DNA from: Mitsuaria chitosanitabida ATCC BAA-476 = NBRC 102408
GTDB taxonomy: Bacteria; Pseudomonadota; Gammaproteobacteria; Burkholderiales; Burkholderiaceae_C
Direction: 5' to 3'
NCBI RefSeq assembly: GCF_001598255.1
Contig: NZ_BCYP01000022.1
Location: 122,219 to 186,218 of the forward strand
Length of the DNA stretch: 64,000 bases
Positions within the stretch are counted from its first letter, which is position 1. Each line of letters starts with the position of its first letter. A program made the translations under genes and the position numbers. Below are positions 1 through 8,387 of the stretch, one piece after another. Below the pieces are notes generated by a model that saw nothing but the letters and a program-made list of their open reading frames with translations, ran no database searches and was not told where the DNA came from.

Positions 1-527
1 TCGCGGGTCTGCTCAAGCCGGACGAGGGCTGCATCCTGGTCGACGGCCAGCCGGTCTTCGATTCGGCGCAGGGCGTGGACGTGCCGGCGCGAGATCGCCG
101 GCTGGGCTATCTCTTCCAGGACTACGCGCTGTTCCCGCACCTGACCGTGCGGCAGAACATCGCCTTCGGCCTCCAGCGCGGCTGGCTGAATCCGACCCGC
201 CACGGCGGTGGCGAGCCGGTCGAGCGCTGGCTGCGCGCCTTCGAGCTGGAGCGGGTCGCGGGCCAGCGGCCGCATCAGCTCTCCGGCGGCCAGCGGCAAC
301 GCACGGCGCTGGCGCGGGCGCTGGTCAACGAGCCCCGCGCGCTGCTGCTGGACGAGCCCTTCTCGGCGCTGGACCCGGAGCTGCGCGGGCGCATGCGGAC
401 GGAGCTGGACGCGCTGCTGGCGCAGATCGGCATCCCGATGCTGATGATCACGCACGACCCCGAGGACGTGGAGCGCTTCGGGGATCGCCGGATCCGGCTG
501 AGCGAGGGGGGCGTGGACGCCGCCTGA
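1..527 (+). CDS. modC: Molybdate-type ABC transporter ATP-binding protein, 5' end outside window
   Basis: The open frame runs in from the left edge (first full codon at base 3), so the N-terminus and Walker A motif are missing. Visible are a Q-loop region (GYLFQDYALFPHL), the ABC signature LSGGQRQR, Walker B ALLLDEPFSALD and the switch histidine in MITHD. The wording RDRRLGYLFQ...LFPHLTVRQNI is typical of ModC and related molybdate/sulfate importer ATPases, which energise anion uptake at the inner membrane. The protein stops about 30 residues after the switch histidine, so it lacks the C-terminal TOBE/Mop domain of full ModC (about 350 residues). The family call is good; the substrate is an inference. 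modA and modB would be expected just upstream, outside the window. Confidence 0.75.
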   Translation, partial: AGLLKPDEGCILVDGQPVFDSAQGVDVPARDRRLGYLFQDYALFPHLTVRQNIAFGLQRGWLNPTRHGGGEPVERWLRAFELERVAGQRPHQLSGGQRQRTALARALVNEPRALLLDEPFSALDPELRGRMRTELDALLAQIGIPMLMITHDPEDVERFGDRRIRLSEGGVDAA

Positions 528-642
528 GTCCGGCGTGACACGATCCGACATCGATCAAGCCTCGCCCGGGTCCCGAGCCAGCCGACTTGCCATTTGCCCG
601 GGATGAGGCATCGTGCGCGGGTCGCCACCACGTCGCCACCGG

Positions 643-1524
643 ATGACCGCCCTTGCCGCCGTCCCCTGGTCCCGCATCGCCGGGATCGTGTTCTTCTCGC
701 TGTTCCTCACGGCGCTGAGCCGGCTCTTCATCGACGAGTCGACGCGCGGGATCCTTCGCGCCAGCGTCCTCGCCGGCGCCGCGCTGCTGGTGGAGGGGCG
801 CTACGCCGCCGGATTCGCCGGCGGGTGGGGGCGGTGGCGGGCGGCGCGCGCGGCGGGGAAGGGCGTGCTGCATGGCGTGCTCGCCCTGCAACCGGTCGAG
901 GTGTTCGGCCTTCAACGGCACGTCCTGGGCCTGTTGACCGGCTTCGCGCGATGGATCACCCGACGACGACCGCCGGCGCTGCCCGAAGGCTTGGCCTTCG
1001 GCTATCTCGGCAAGAGCAGCTACCCCGCCGCCGCGATCGTCCTGGCCCTGTGCCTGATCGTCGAGCTGCCGGTCGGCTACCTGCTCATGAAGGCCTTCGG
1101 CATGCCAGCGGCCAAGCTCGCCGCCGTCCATGACGCCCTGCTGGTGCTGACGATCTGGATCTTCGTGCTGGGCCTGGGCGACCGCTACTGGCTCCGGGCC
1201 GGCGCCCATGTCCTCGACGCGCGGGCCTTGCACCTGCGACTGGGCACTCGCGTGACGGGCGCGCTCCCGCTCAGCCTGATCGATCGCGCGATCCCGCTGG
1301 CGCGGCGGACCGCGCGCCAGCCAGCGGCCTCGCCTGGGCAGGCGCTGACGATCAGTCCGCTCGATGCGCCGAACCTGCGGCTCATGGTCGCCGCCGGGGC
1401 CCTGACCGGACTGCGCGTGCGGGGCGCGCCGGTGGCGTCGGGGGTGACGGCGCTCGACCTCCGGGTGGACGATCCGGCGGGCCTCCTGGCGGCGCTGGCC
1501 GCACGCGGTGTGCCGGTCGCCTGA
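643..1524 (+). CDS. Hypothetical multi-pass membrane protein
   Basis: A 293-residue protein of unknown function. The ATG at 643 is preferred over an upstream GTG at 613, because the GTG adds only a short arginine-rich stretch; neither has a clear ribosome-binding site. Four hydrophobic segments are visible: about residues 7-25, 30-48, 125-150 and 165-185. A soluble C-terminal part of about 110 residues (ending in RGVPVA) probably lies in the cytoplasm and looks beta-rich. I do not recognise a family. It follows modC by 115 bp on the same strand, but nothing links it to molybdate transport. Confidence 0.6.
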   Translation: MTALAAVPWSRIAGIVFFSLFLTALSRLFIDESTRGILRASVLAGAALLVEGRYAAGFAGGWGRWRAARAAGKGVLHGVLALQPVEVFGLQRHVLGLLTGFARWITRRRPPALPEGLAFGYLGKSSYPAAAIVLALCLIVELPVGYLLMKAFGMPAAKLAAVHDALLVLTIWIFVLGLGDRYWLRAGAHVLDARALHLRLGTRVTGALPLSLIDRAIPLARRTARQPAASPGQALTISPLDAPNLRLMVAAGALTGLRVRGAPVASGVTALDLRVDDPAGLLAALAARGVPVA

Positions 1525-1531
1525 GCCCCAC

Positions 1532-1569
1532 GCCTCTCGCCTCTCGCCTCTCGCCTCTCGCCTCTCGCC
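1532..1569. repeat. Heptanucleotide tandem repeat (GCCTCTC)5
   Basis: Five perfect head-to-tail copies of GCCTCTC plus three extra bases lie just after the stop codon of the preceding membrane protein and before the chemotaxis receptor gene. The tract is non-coding in the annotated frames. Such tracts can change copy number by slipped-strand mispairing; whether this one matters is unknown. Confidence 0.85.
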
Positions 1570-1764
1570 GGGCCGAGCGCGACCGCCCATCCGTCGGGTG
1601 CCGCGGCGATGCGTGAGCAATGCACGCCAACCCGTCGCGCCTCGACCACGACCGGGGATCCGGCGTCATTTCCTCACTGGTGCCGTGCCCCGTACAGGTG
1701 CAACATCGCCAGGCTGTCGCAGCCCGACCTCCCTCCCCGGGCCGGCGGCCGAGGAGTTGTCCAT

Positions 1765-3318
1765 ATGCTGTCCGCCATGACCGCCAAGAGGTCCATCGGC
1801 CAGCGCCTCGGGCTCGTCCAAGCCCTGGTGCTGGTCATCGCGCTGATTGGATCGGCGCTGGGGTACTGGGGCCTGAGCCGCGTCGCGGATCAGACCCAGG
1901 CGATGTACGAGGATTCGATCGTCACCGAGCGCGTCGCCTCCGACTGGTACCGCAACGTCTTCAACGGGGCCACCCGCACCACCGCGATCGCGGCCAGCGC
2001 GGATCCGAGCCTGGCCACCTTCTTCACCAAGCAGGCCGCCGACTCGACCAAGCTGTCGTCCGAGCTTCAGGAGAAGCTCGACAAGCTGCTCACCACGCCC
2101 GACGAGCGCGCCAACTTCGAGAAGGTCATCGCCCTGCGCAAGGAGTACCTGCGCGTGCGCGATGCCATCACCGCCGCCAAGAAGGCCGGCGACGGCGACC
2201 GCGCCAAGCAGATCTTCGACGCCGAGTTCCAGAACGCCTCCAGCAGCTACCTCGATGCCATCCGCGTGGTGCTGCAGCAGCAGCGCGACCAGCTGGACGC
2301 GTCGATGAAGGCCCTGACCGACACCAGCCAGCATGCGCGCATCGCGCTCGTGGTGTTCGGCGTGGTGGCGCTGGTCGCCGGTGGCGCGCTGGCCCTGTGG
2401 CTGACGCGCTCGATCACCCGGCCGCTGCACCAGGCGGGCGAGGTCGCCGAGGCGATCGCCCGCTTCGACCTGACCCATCGCATCGACACCGGCGGCACCG
2501 ACGAGACCGGCCAGCTGCTGCGCTCGCTGGACACCATGCAGAACGCCCTGCTGCGCCTGATCGGCGACGTGCGCGGCTCCACCGACAGCATCGGCACGGC
2601 CAGCGCGGAGATCGCCACCGGCAACATGGACCTGTCCGCCCGCACCGAGCAGACCGCGTCCAACCTGCAGGAGGCCGCGGCCTCGCTGACGCAGCTGACC
2701 GGCACCGTGCGCCAGACGGCGGACGCGGCGACGACGGCGAACCAGCTGGTGAGCTCCGCCTCCGAGACCGCCCAGCGCGGCGGCGCGGTGATGGGCCAGG
2801 TGGTCAGCACCATGGGCGAGATCAGCGACAGCTCGCGCCGGATCGCCGACATCATCGGCACCATCGACGGCATCGCCTTCCAGACCAACATCCTGGCGCT
2901 GAACGCCGCGGTGGAAGCCGCGCGCGCCGGCGAGCAGGGCCGCGGCTTCGCGGTGGTGGCCGGCGAGGTGCGCTCGCTGGCGCAGCGCAGCGCCGAGGCG
3001 GCCAAGGAGATCAAGACCCTGATCGCCACCAGCGTCGAGCGCGTGGAATCGGGCTCGCGCCTGGTGACCGATGCGGGCAGCACGATGGGCGACATCGTCA
3101 CCAGCGTGCAGCGGGTGACGGACATCATTGCCGAGATCCGCGCCGCGTCGCAGGAGCAGAGCGACGGCATCAGCCAGGTCAACGCGGCGGTGGGCCATCT
3201 CGACCAGATGACGCAGCAGAACGCGGCGCTGGTGGAAGAGGCCGCGTCCGCGGCGGAGAGCCTGAAGGATCAGTCCAAGCGGCTGTCCTCGGCGATCGCG
3301 GTGTTCAAGCTGGCTTGA
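1765..3318 (+). CDS. Methyl-accepting chemotaxis protein
   Basis: A 517-residue transmembrane chemoreceptor. The start at 1765 is chosen because GAGGAG at 1751-1756 lies 8 bases upstream; a second ATG at 1777 is possible. Domains in order: N-terminal membrane segment (about residues 13-33), periplasmic four-helix-bundle sensor (to about 190), second membrane segment (about 192-212), HAMP linker, then the cytoplasmic methylation and signalling helices. The conserved hairpin tip reads [21 protein letters not shown]. The sensor is of the 4HB_MCP type. It would control CheA/CheW and flagellar rotation. No C-terminal NWETF-like CheR-docking pentapeptide is present (it ends FKLA). The ligand cannot be predicted. 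Its last 14 bases overlap the convergent epimerase gene. Confidence 0.92.
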   Translation: MLSAMTAKRSIGQRLGLVQALVLVIALIGSALGYWGLSRVADQTQAMYEDSIVTERVASDWYRNVFNGATRTTAIAASADPSLATFFTKQAADSTKLSSELQEKLDKLLTTPDERANFEKVIALRKEYLRVRDAITAAKKAGDGDRAKQIFDAEFQNASSSYLDAIRVVLQQQRDQLDASMKALTDTSQHARIALVVFGVVALVAGGALALWLTRSITRPLHQAGEVAEAIARFDLTHRIDTGGTDETGQLLRSLDTMQNALLRLIGDVRGSTDSIGTASAEIATGNMDLSARTEQTASNLQEAAASLTQLTGTVRQTADAATTANQLVSSASETAQRGGAVMGQVVSTMGEISDSSRRIADIIGTIDGIAFQTNILALNAAVEAARAGEQGRGFAVVAGEVRSLAQRSAEAAKEIKTLIATSVERVESGSRLVTDAGSTMGDIVTSVQRVTDIIAEIRAASQEQSDGISQVNAAVGHLDQMTQQNAALVEEAASAAESLKDQSKRLSSAIAVFKLA

Positions 3319-4312
3319 GCGGACGGGGGCCGTCCGCGCCCTGGAAGGACGCGAGGCACTGCGCCTCGCGCGCCGGCGTGAGCGTCGCGACCAGCTTCGC
3401 CCCGTCCCAGTCGGCCTCGCGCGGCGCGCGCGTCCAGGCCAGCGTGTCGGCGATGGTGGCCGCCGTCGGCCGCGTCGCGAGGCCCGCCGCGAAGGCCCGC
3501 GCGCAGTCGGCGAGCAGCATGCCGCCGTAGTCGGGGTCGCTCTCCGGCAGCCACAGCGGCAGGCCGGTCCACGGCGCGACCTCCAGCGCGAGCAGCGCCT
3601 CGTCGTCGATCCAGGTGAAGCGCGCGTCGGTGCCCGGCGCGGCCGCGACACAGGCGTCGAGCAGCTCGCGCATCGGCAGGCGATGGCCGATCGCGTTGAA
3701 CGCGCCGGTGACGCGGGTCTCCGCCAGCGTGACGCAGAAGCGCGCGAGGTCGCGCGCATCGATGAACTGCACGGGTCGCTCCGGCCGACCCGGCGCCAGC
3801 ACCTCACCGCCGCGCGCGACGCGTTCCGGCCAGTAGGTGAAGCGGCCGGTCGGATCATGCGGTCCGACGATCAATCCCGGCCGGACCAGGGTGTGGCGGT
3901 CCGGCAGGGCATGCGCGAGCGCTTCCTCGGCACGGGCCTTGAGCGCGCCGTAGCCCTCGTGACCGGCGGCCAGTGGCGAGGCTTCGTCGTAGACCTTGTC
4001 CGGGACGAAGCGCCCGTACGCCGAGATCGACGACACGAACACCACCTGCGGCGCACCCGTGTCGAGTGCCGCGAGCGCGCGCTCGATCTGCGCCGGCGTG
4101 TAGCCGCTGCAGTCGATGACGGCGTCGAAGTCGCGGCCGCGCAGGGCGCTCATGTCGCCGTCGCGATCGCCGACGAGGCGCTCGACCTCGGGGAAGAGAT
4201 CCTGGCCGCGACGACCGCGGTTGAGCATCGTGACGGTGTGACCGCGGGCCAGCGCGGCGTCGATGACGTGGCGACCGAGGAAGACGGTGCCGCCGAGGAT
4301 GAGGAGTCGCAT
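3305..4312 (-). CDS. NAD(P)-dependent epimerase/dehydratase-like (atypical SDR) protein
   Basis: A 335-residue protein starting [15 protein letters not shown], with the N-terminal GGTxFLGR nucleotide-binding motif of atypical or extended short-chain dehydrogenases. Further family features are VIDCSGYTP in the middle and [10 protein letters not shown], where the serine-tyrosine pair matches the usual active-site region. A longer frame exists upstream, but the start at 4312 places the Rossmann glycine motif at residue 8, as is normal. It resembles the NAD-dependent epimerase/dehydratase family (isoflavone-reductase and plant chloroplast stem-loop-binding-like branch). The substrate is unknown. 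The gene is convergent with, and overlaps, the chemoreceptor gene, and its upstream side borders the AT-rich islet. Confidence 0.82.
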   Translation of the reverse strand: MRLLILGGTVFLGRHVIDAALARGHTVTMLNRGRRGQDLFPEVERLVGDRDGDMSALRGRDFDAVIDCSGYTPAQIERALAALDTGAPQVVFVSSISAYGRFVPDKVYDEASPLAAGHEGYGALKARAEEALAHALPDRHTLVRPGLIVGPHDPTGRFTYWPERVARGGEVLAPGRPERPVQFIDARDLARFCVTLAETRVTGAFNAIGHRLPMRELLDACVAAAPGTDARFTWIDDEALLALEVAPWTGLPLWLPESDPDYGGMLLADCARAFAAGLATRPTAATIADTLAWTRAPREADWDGAKLVATLTPAREAQCLASFQGADGPRPLKPA

Positions 4313-4379
4313 GGGTACGAACTGACGAGGAGGTCTACCAGTTCCCTGAATCTGCGCCTTGCGCGTGGGCCGAGGTTTC

Positions 4380-5945
4380 TCAGGCAGCGCGAGCGAGTGC
4401 GGCAACTACGACTATGCCCAGTGGGATGAATTCCTCCGAGAACCCTTCCGTCACGGCATTCGCGACATAGTGGAGGACGACCTGCCGGGGCAGACTCAAA
4501 GATTCGGACAGCGCGTACAACTCTTTATGTTTTGGTGCTTGCAACGCTGAAGATATTAGGTCGTATAACGAAGCCTCATCAACCTTGAATGCGACCGATA
4601 GTTTCCCCGTGCATTCCATAGCCTTCTGCAGAAGCCAAGATTCTGGCCACACATCGCCAGGCAAGTATCCAATTCGATTCTCGAACCATTCTTTGAAGTC
4701 GTCGTCAGGATCTTCCGCCATGCGCTTAGCGTGCGATAGATTCTCGCCTTCCCGTTTGCGCTGATCCCCATCGTAAATGGAGATAATGGGCTTGGGTTCG
4801 TTCATTAAGTATGCAGCGCTCAGTTGTCTTGAGAGCAATTTTCCTGAACCCATCTCAATGACGTTAACCCGGCTGCGAACATTAGTGGGGAGTGCCGACG
4901 AAACGAGCGCCATGCCTACATCGTCTTCTACCAGTAGATCTAATTCGAGCCCCTGTCGTGCGCTAAGTTTTGAGAATGCATATTCTGCAGATATTCCCTG
5001 GACTACCCGGGTCGAGTTTTTTACGTTCTCGATATAAAATCTCGCATCTGGAGGGATGCACTCGAATATCTCTTTCGAATGGGTTGTGCACACGATCTGC
5101 GTATGCATCTCAAGGCAGACATCCTTCAGTTTTTCGATTAGTTTTCGCTGGGCTTCCGAGTGGAGGCCCAGTTCGATCTCATCTAGAACCAGCAGCGCGC
5201 CATCTCCTGCGGCATAAATTGTCGAAAAGATCTCAAATAACGCATTCTCGCCGGCGCCCATATTAAAGCCGGAATATGTTATTGCGCCGCATCGTACGAC
5301 CGGTAGGGAATATTTGGAGTGCTCAAGAAATCTGAAGTCGTCATACTTCTTCCCCAAGATGTACCCGACCGCTGACATAACTTTTCGCTCCCACCCGCGT
5401 TCGGGAGCATGCTTGAATACGCGTGAGTATGATCTAGATTGACTGCGTTCGCTGTGTGGAACTATTCGTTCAATGCCAAGAAAAACGACAGTTCGATGCA
5501 CGCGCTGATCGTAGTCATTCCATTTCCCTCCCCGACTCTTTTTCCGCTCTTGGTAGCCCCTGCCTACGCCTTCCGGAAGTCGAGGAGAGGGCTTCCAAGC
5601 GTTATATGCAATATCGTAGTATATTGATATTCCTTCAGGGGATATTTCTTCGGCATGCTGAATAAAGAAGTCGGAGAAAGTATAGTAGTTGTTGTTGCGT
5701 TTCGGAAGTTTGTAGCCACTTTTGTCCGCATGAAACGCGCAGCAAATCATGGCAAGGAGTGTCGATTTCCCCGCGCCGTTCTTCCCCGCGACTGCTGTGA
5801 TTGGGTATTCGAAGGTTATGTCGAGCGAGGTGAGGCTGCGGAGGGCACCTTCTTCGAGAGATATTCCTCTGAGTAGGGCTCGACTATTGTCGGATTGAAA
5901 CCACTTTCTCAAGCGATCATCCAGTTTGCTCTCGGCGTATTTCAT
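4380..5945 (-). CDS. OLD-family-like ATPase with TOPRIM nuclease domain
   Basis: A 521-residue protein, start chosen at 5945 because AGGGAGAG lies just upstream. An ABC-type ATPase domain comes first: Walker A GKNGAGKST at about 54-62, a signature-like NMGAGENALF at about 228-237, Walker B LLVLDEIE at about 251-258 and a switch histidine in CTTHS near 289. A TOPRIM-like half follows, with an acidic residue in LDLLVEDD (about 336-342) and DGD at about 392-394. That order is the OLD (overcoming lysogenization defect) plan, ATP-dependent nucleases often used against phages. The gene is clearly less GC-rich than its neighbours and has different codon use, which suggests recent transfer. No UvrD/GajB partner is seen, so a stand-alone class 1 OLD is most likely. 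Defence function is an inference. Confidence 0.75.
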   Translation of the reverse strand: MKYAESKLDDRLRKWFQSDNSRALLRGISLEEGALRSLTSLDITFEYPITAVAGKNGAGKSTLLAMICCAFHADKSGYKLPKRNNNYYTFSDFFIQHAEEISPEGISIYYDIAYNAWKPSPRLPEGVGRGYQERKKSRGGKWNDYDQRVHRTVVFLGIERIVPHSERSQSRSYSRVFKHAPERGWERKVMSAVGYILGKKYDDFRFLEHSKYSLPVVRCGAITYSGFNMGAGENALFEIFSTIYAAGDGALLVLDEIELGLHSEAQRKLIEKLKDVCLEMHTQIVCTTHSKEIFECIPPDARFYIENVKNSTRVVQGISAEYAFSKLSARQGLELDLLVEDDVGMALVSSALPTNVRSRVNVIEMGSGKLLSRQLSAAYLMNEPKPIISIYDGDQRKREGENLSHAKRMAEDPDDDFKEWFENRIGYLPGDVWPESWLLQKAMECTGKLSVAFKVDEASLYDLISSALQAPKHKELYALSESLSLPRQVVLHYVANAVTEGFSEEFIPLGIVVVAALARAA

Positions 5946-6154
5946 GCTCTCCCTCGCGCTTTGGCTCGAACGGCCGTTGCGACGCAGTCTATCCATTTAC
6001 TGAGAGACCTGTTGCGGGTGCTTACTCCTAGGTTGTCCGCATGAGAAGCAGTTGGCATTTTCTCAGGATGAAACGACGATCGTCGCACTGCATCGGTCAG
6101 GAGATCGCAGGACTGCCCACTCTGCGCCATGAATGGGGTGACGGGTGTTTGCAT
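5942..6154 (-). CDS. Small hypothetical ORF coupled to the OLD-like gene
   Basis: A 70-codon frame (MQTPVTPFMAQSG...) whose TGA overlaps the ATG of the OLD-like gene as ATGA, the usual arrangement of translationally coupled genes. The C-terminal part is basic (ATAVRAKARGRA). No ribosome-binding site is obvious before the ATG at 6154 or the internal ATG at 6130, and I recognise no family. It could be a true small partner, the tail of a decayed gene, or chance. Confidence is low. Confidence 0.3.
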   Translation of the reverse strand: MQTPVTPFMAQSGQSCDLLTDAVRRSSFHPEKMPTASHADNLGVSTRNRSLSKWIDCVATAVRAKARGRA

Positions 6155-6681
6155 AGAGCCGCGCTTGCAAGGAGCAGTGCATTTGATCGTTAGGGGGTTT
6201 GGAGAGTAGTTGAGCTACTCCGGAAAGGAGTCGAAACGAGAGCGAACAGGCTCCTCGTGCTCATCGACCTTGATTGCCTTCGCTGCGGCGCTTCGGTTGT
6301 GTGACGCGCGCGAAGCTCCTTCGTAGGCCGGATCGGGGTGCTGTCTTGGTGAACTTGGGCTACGACGTAGCTCTCAGCGTGGGCTTGGCCAGACGCGAGA
6401 ACTGGCTTTGGTAGTCCTTCCTTGCGCCGAAAATTTCCGGGGCAGTGGCTACACAAGAGCGCTGATTTGTGGGGTGGGGCCTGGGCGAGAGGCGCCGCAA
6501 AGCCTAGCTGACCGGCGAGGGTGCGACGGTGAAAGGCCTCAAGGTGGCCCGTGTTGAGTCGCCTATGTGATGTGCTGGAGATGCTTGGCGATACACGATC
6601 AAGCGACGCGATGTGCGCGGGAAGAGACTGGGCACACCGCCGGATGGGCCAAGCGGCAAATGCAACTGCGTCACAAAGCAG
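6155..6681. other. AT-richer stretch without a convincing gene (probable island remnant)
   Basis: This stretch lies between the OLD-like gene and the tRNA-Arg terminator. It has lower GC than the rest of the window. Frames that cross it run antisense through the tRNA gene and carry no recognisable motif. One imperfect hairpin (GGAGAGTAG...CTACTCC) is seen near 6201-6222. No integrase, att repeat or insertion-sequence end could be identified by eye. Confidence 0.5.
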
Positions 6682-6703
6682 AACGGGACCCGAAGGTCCC
6701 GTT
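6682..6703 (-). terminator. Rho-independent-like terminator after tRNA-Arg
   Basis: A perfect 9-bp stem (AACGGGACC with GGTCCCGTT) around a 4-base loop. On the minus strand it is followed by CTGCTTTG. It lies 41 bases downstream of the tRNA-Arg 3' end, the right place to end that transcript. Confidence 0.7.
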
Positions 6704-6743
6704 ACTGGAGCGTCCGAGCTATGCAGATCAAACGCGAGATGTT

Positions 6744-6818
6744 TGGTGCGACCGGCAAGAATCGAACTTGCGACTAAGCCTTCGGAGGGCCCAATGATAT
6801 CCACTTCACCACGGTCGC
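6744..6818 (-). tRNA. tRNA-Arg (anticodon CCG)
   Basis: Read on the minus strand this 75-base segment folds as a tRNA. The acceptor stem is GCGACCG paired with CGGTCGC, followed by discriminator A and an encoded CCA. The T arm is GCAAG-TTCGATT-CTTGC, and a 4-bp D stem is present. The anticodon stem GGGCC/GGCTT (two G-U pairs) carries the loop CTCCGAA, giving anticodon CCG, which reads the CGG arginine codon. Its 3' end faces the AT-rich islet, and tRNA 3' ends are common integration sites. Confidence 0.93.
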
Positions 6819-6831
6819 CGTGGAGCCGCGC

Positions 6832-6837
6832 ATTCTA
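6832..6837 (-). promoter_or_regulatory. Putative -10 element of the tRNA-Arg promoter
   Basis: TAGAAT on the minus strand lies 13 bases before the mature tRNA 5' end, leaving room for a short leader. No good -35 hexamer is seen at the usual spacing, so this is a candidate only. Confidence 0.4.
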
Positions 6838-6995
6838 GCCTTGTTCCGCGCCGCCCCGCCACACGAGCGCCTCCCGCATCGCGCGTTTCCTCGGAAAACC
6901 CACCCCGGTCGACCTGTTCCGGGCATCGCCCGGATGCCCCGTCGTCTTGCTTCCACCTTGACGAAAGCCCCAGGGTGGGGCGGGGGACCGCTGGC

Positions 6996-7001
6996 TATAC
7001 T
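6996..7001 (+). promoter_or_regulatory. Putative -10 element for the cytochrome c gene
   Basis: TATACT stands out in very GC-rich surroundings about 100 bases before the cytochrome c start codon. The -35 region at the proper spacing is poor; a TTGACG at 6958-6963 is too far away (32-base gap). Candidate only. Confidence 0.3.
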
Positions 7002-7101
7002 GCGCCGATTTGCTGTTCCCCCTGTCTGCGCACGAGGGCCGAATCCCAGGAACGGGCCCTCTCGCCGACGCGAGTCTGCTGTCGACATCCACGAGGAATT
7101 C

Positions 7102-7695
7102 ATGAGCGGAACCCAGGATTACGCCAACGCCCAGGACACGCACGCGCACGACGCCCACGAGGGGCCGATCAAGACGCCCAAGCAACTTGTCGTCGCGGTC
7201 GCCTTCGCCTTCATCCTCCCGATCGTGATCATCATCATGCTGGCCAACTACGTGTCCAGCCAGATGAAGGAAGGCGCCGGCGGCTCGGGCCTGGACGAGC
7301 AGGCGGTCGCCGCCCGCATCCAGCGCGTGGGCAGCGTCGACCTCAAGGACGCGAACGCGCCCGTGGTGCTGCGCACCGGTGAACAGGTCTTCCAGGCCCA
7401 GTGCTCGGCCTGCCATGGGACCGGCCTGATGGGCGCGCCCAAGTTCGGCGACGCCGACGCCTGGGGCCCGCGCGTGAAGTCCGGCTTCGACAACCTGGTC
7501 CATTCCGCGCTCAAGGGCAAGGGCGCCATGCCGCCGCAAGGCGGTGGCGAAGCCAGCGACTTCGAGATCTCCCGGGCGGTCGTCTACATGGCCAACCATG
7601 GCGGGGCCAAGTTCGACGAGCCCAAGGCGCCCGCCGCCGCGGCCTCCGGCGCCGCGTCCGGCGCGGAAGCTCCCGCCTCCGGCGCGTCGCAGTAA
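7102..7695 (+). CDS. Membrane-anchored class I c-type cytochrome (c5 family)
   Basis: A 197-residue protein. The ATG at 7102 is preceded by GAGGA (7093-7097); an upstream in-frame extension is not supported. It has a short His/Asp-rich cytoplasmic N-terminus, a membrane anchor at about residues 28-50 (VVAVAFAFILPIVIIIML) and a periplasmic heme domain. The heme-binding motif is CSACH at 101-105, with a likely axial methionine in GAMPPQGG near residue 145. The tail (after about 175) is Ala/Ser/Pro-rich and low-complexity. It resembles cytochrome c5-type electron carriers of betaproteobacteria and would pass electrons to terminal oxidases or dehydrogenase complexes. It is transcribed alone and followed by a strong terminator. 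Confidence 0.88.
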   Translation: MSGTQDYANAQDTHAHDAHEGPIKTPKQLVVAVAFAFILPIVIIIMLANYVSSQMKEGAGGSGLDEQAVAARIQRVGSVDLKDANAPVVLRTGEQVFQAQCSACHGTGLMGAPKFGDADAWGPRVKSGFDNLVHSALKGKGAMPPQGGGEASDFEISRAVVYMANHGGAKFDEPKAPAAAASGAASGAEAPASGASQ

Positions 7696-7720
7696 GCCAC
7701 GCGACCGAACGCACGAAGCA

Positions 7721-7748
7721 AGCCGACCCGAGGGTCGGCTTTTTCTTT
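7721..7748 (+). terminator. Rho-independent terminator of the cytochrome c gene
   Basis: The stem AGCCGACC/GGTCGGCT with a tight loop is followed by TTTTTCTTT. It lies 25 bases after the cytochrome stop codon. Confidence 0.88.
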
Positions 7749-7804
7749 GCCGGACGGTGTCCGGCATCGGCGGGTCGACCTCCGCCCGGCAGACGACGAC
7801 GGGG

Positions 7805-8356
7805 TCAGTCCTTGCCGGCAGGTGCCGACGGCGCCCGCTTCGGATCCTGGGGCTCGAGCTGCAGCCCATGCCGGGCGACCAGCTCCGCGTGCGTCGCGTT
7901 CGACAGCGTCCAGCGGCCCGACTCGATCGCGTCGGCCGCCGGTCCCATGTCCTGCGTGTGGACCAGGCCCAGTCCGAGGTCGGTCTCCAGGAACAGCCGG
8001 TCCTGCTCGTCCAGCACCGCGCCCAGGACCTGTGCCTCGCGGCCGGTGTGGCTCAGTACCCGGCCGTCAGGCTGCAGGCGCCAGATCCAGGGCGCGAGCT
8101 CCAGCTGCAGATAGACCCGCTGCGGTCCGTTCTGGAAGAACCAGGCGCCATGCTCGTCCGCCGCATAGTTGCGGTGGATGAAGCCGATCAGCTTGTCATG
8201 CACGATGCGGCTGCCCTTGACCCGCGGGAAGGGTCCCGCGGCCTGGATGCGTTCGTCGCGCATGTACCAGTCGCCGCGCGCGTCCAGCGCCAGCCAGCCG
8301 TAGCAATGCGGCACGTTCGGCCACTTCTTGAGCGCCGCTTCGACGATCGCGTCCAT
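7805..8356 (-). CDS. Conserved hypothetical protein (DUF2946-like of Burkholderiales)
   Basis: A 183-residue soluble protein beginning MDAIVEAALKKWPNVPHCYGW. The start at 8356 is supported by AGGAG about 12 bases upstream; the longer open frame would overlap the hydrolase gene. It is rich in aromatic residues (WYMRDE, WFFQNG, WIWRL) and has no signal peptide or membrane segment. I recall similar small proteins annotated as DUF2946 next to YheT-like hydrolases in related bacteria, but I am not certain of the Pfam number. It lies 31 bases downstream of the hydrolase gene on the same strand, so the two are probably co-transcribed. No function can be given. Confidence 0.7.
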   Translation of the reverse strand: MDAIVEAALKKWPNVPHCYGWLALDARGDWYMRDERIQAAGPFPRVKGSRIVHDKLIGFIHRNYAADEHGAWFFQNGPQRVYLQLELAPWIWRLQPDGRVLSHTGREAQVLGAVLDEQDRLFLETDLGLGLVHTQDMGPAADAIESGRWTLSNATHAELVARHGLQLEPQDPKRAPSAPAGKD

Positions 8357-8387
8357 CAGGCGGGTCTCCTTGCGTTGCGCCGGCCGT

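Noticed and set aside
448..1620. Long minus-strand frame opposite the membrane protein gene
   Set aside because: Arg/Gly/Glu-rich shadow frame with no motif.
1666..3858. 730-codon minus-strand frame opposite the chemoreceptor
   Set aside because: Shadow of the MCP gene and out-of-frame reading of the epimerase gene.
6190..6804. 204-codon minus-strand open frame across the tRNA-Arg gene
   Set aside because: It reads through the tRNA and its terminator, carries no motif and has no ribosome-binding site.
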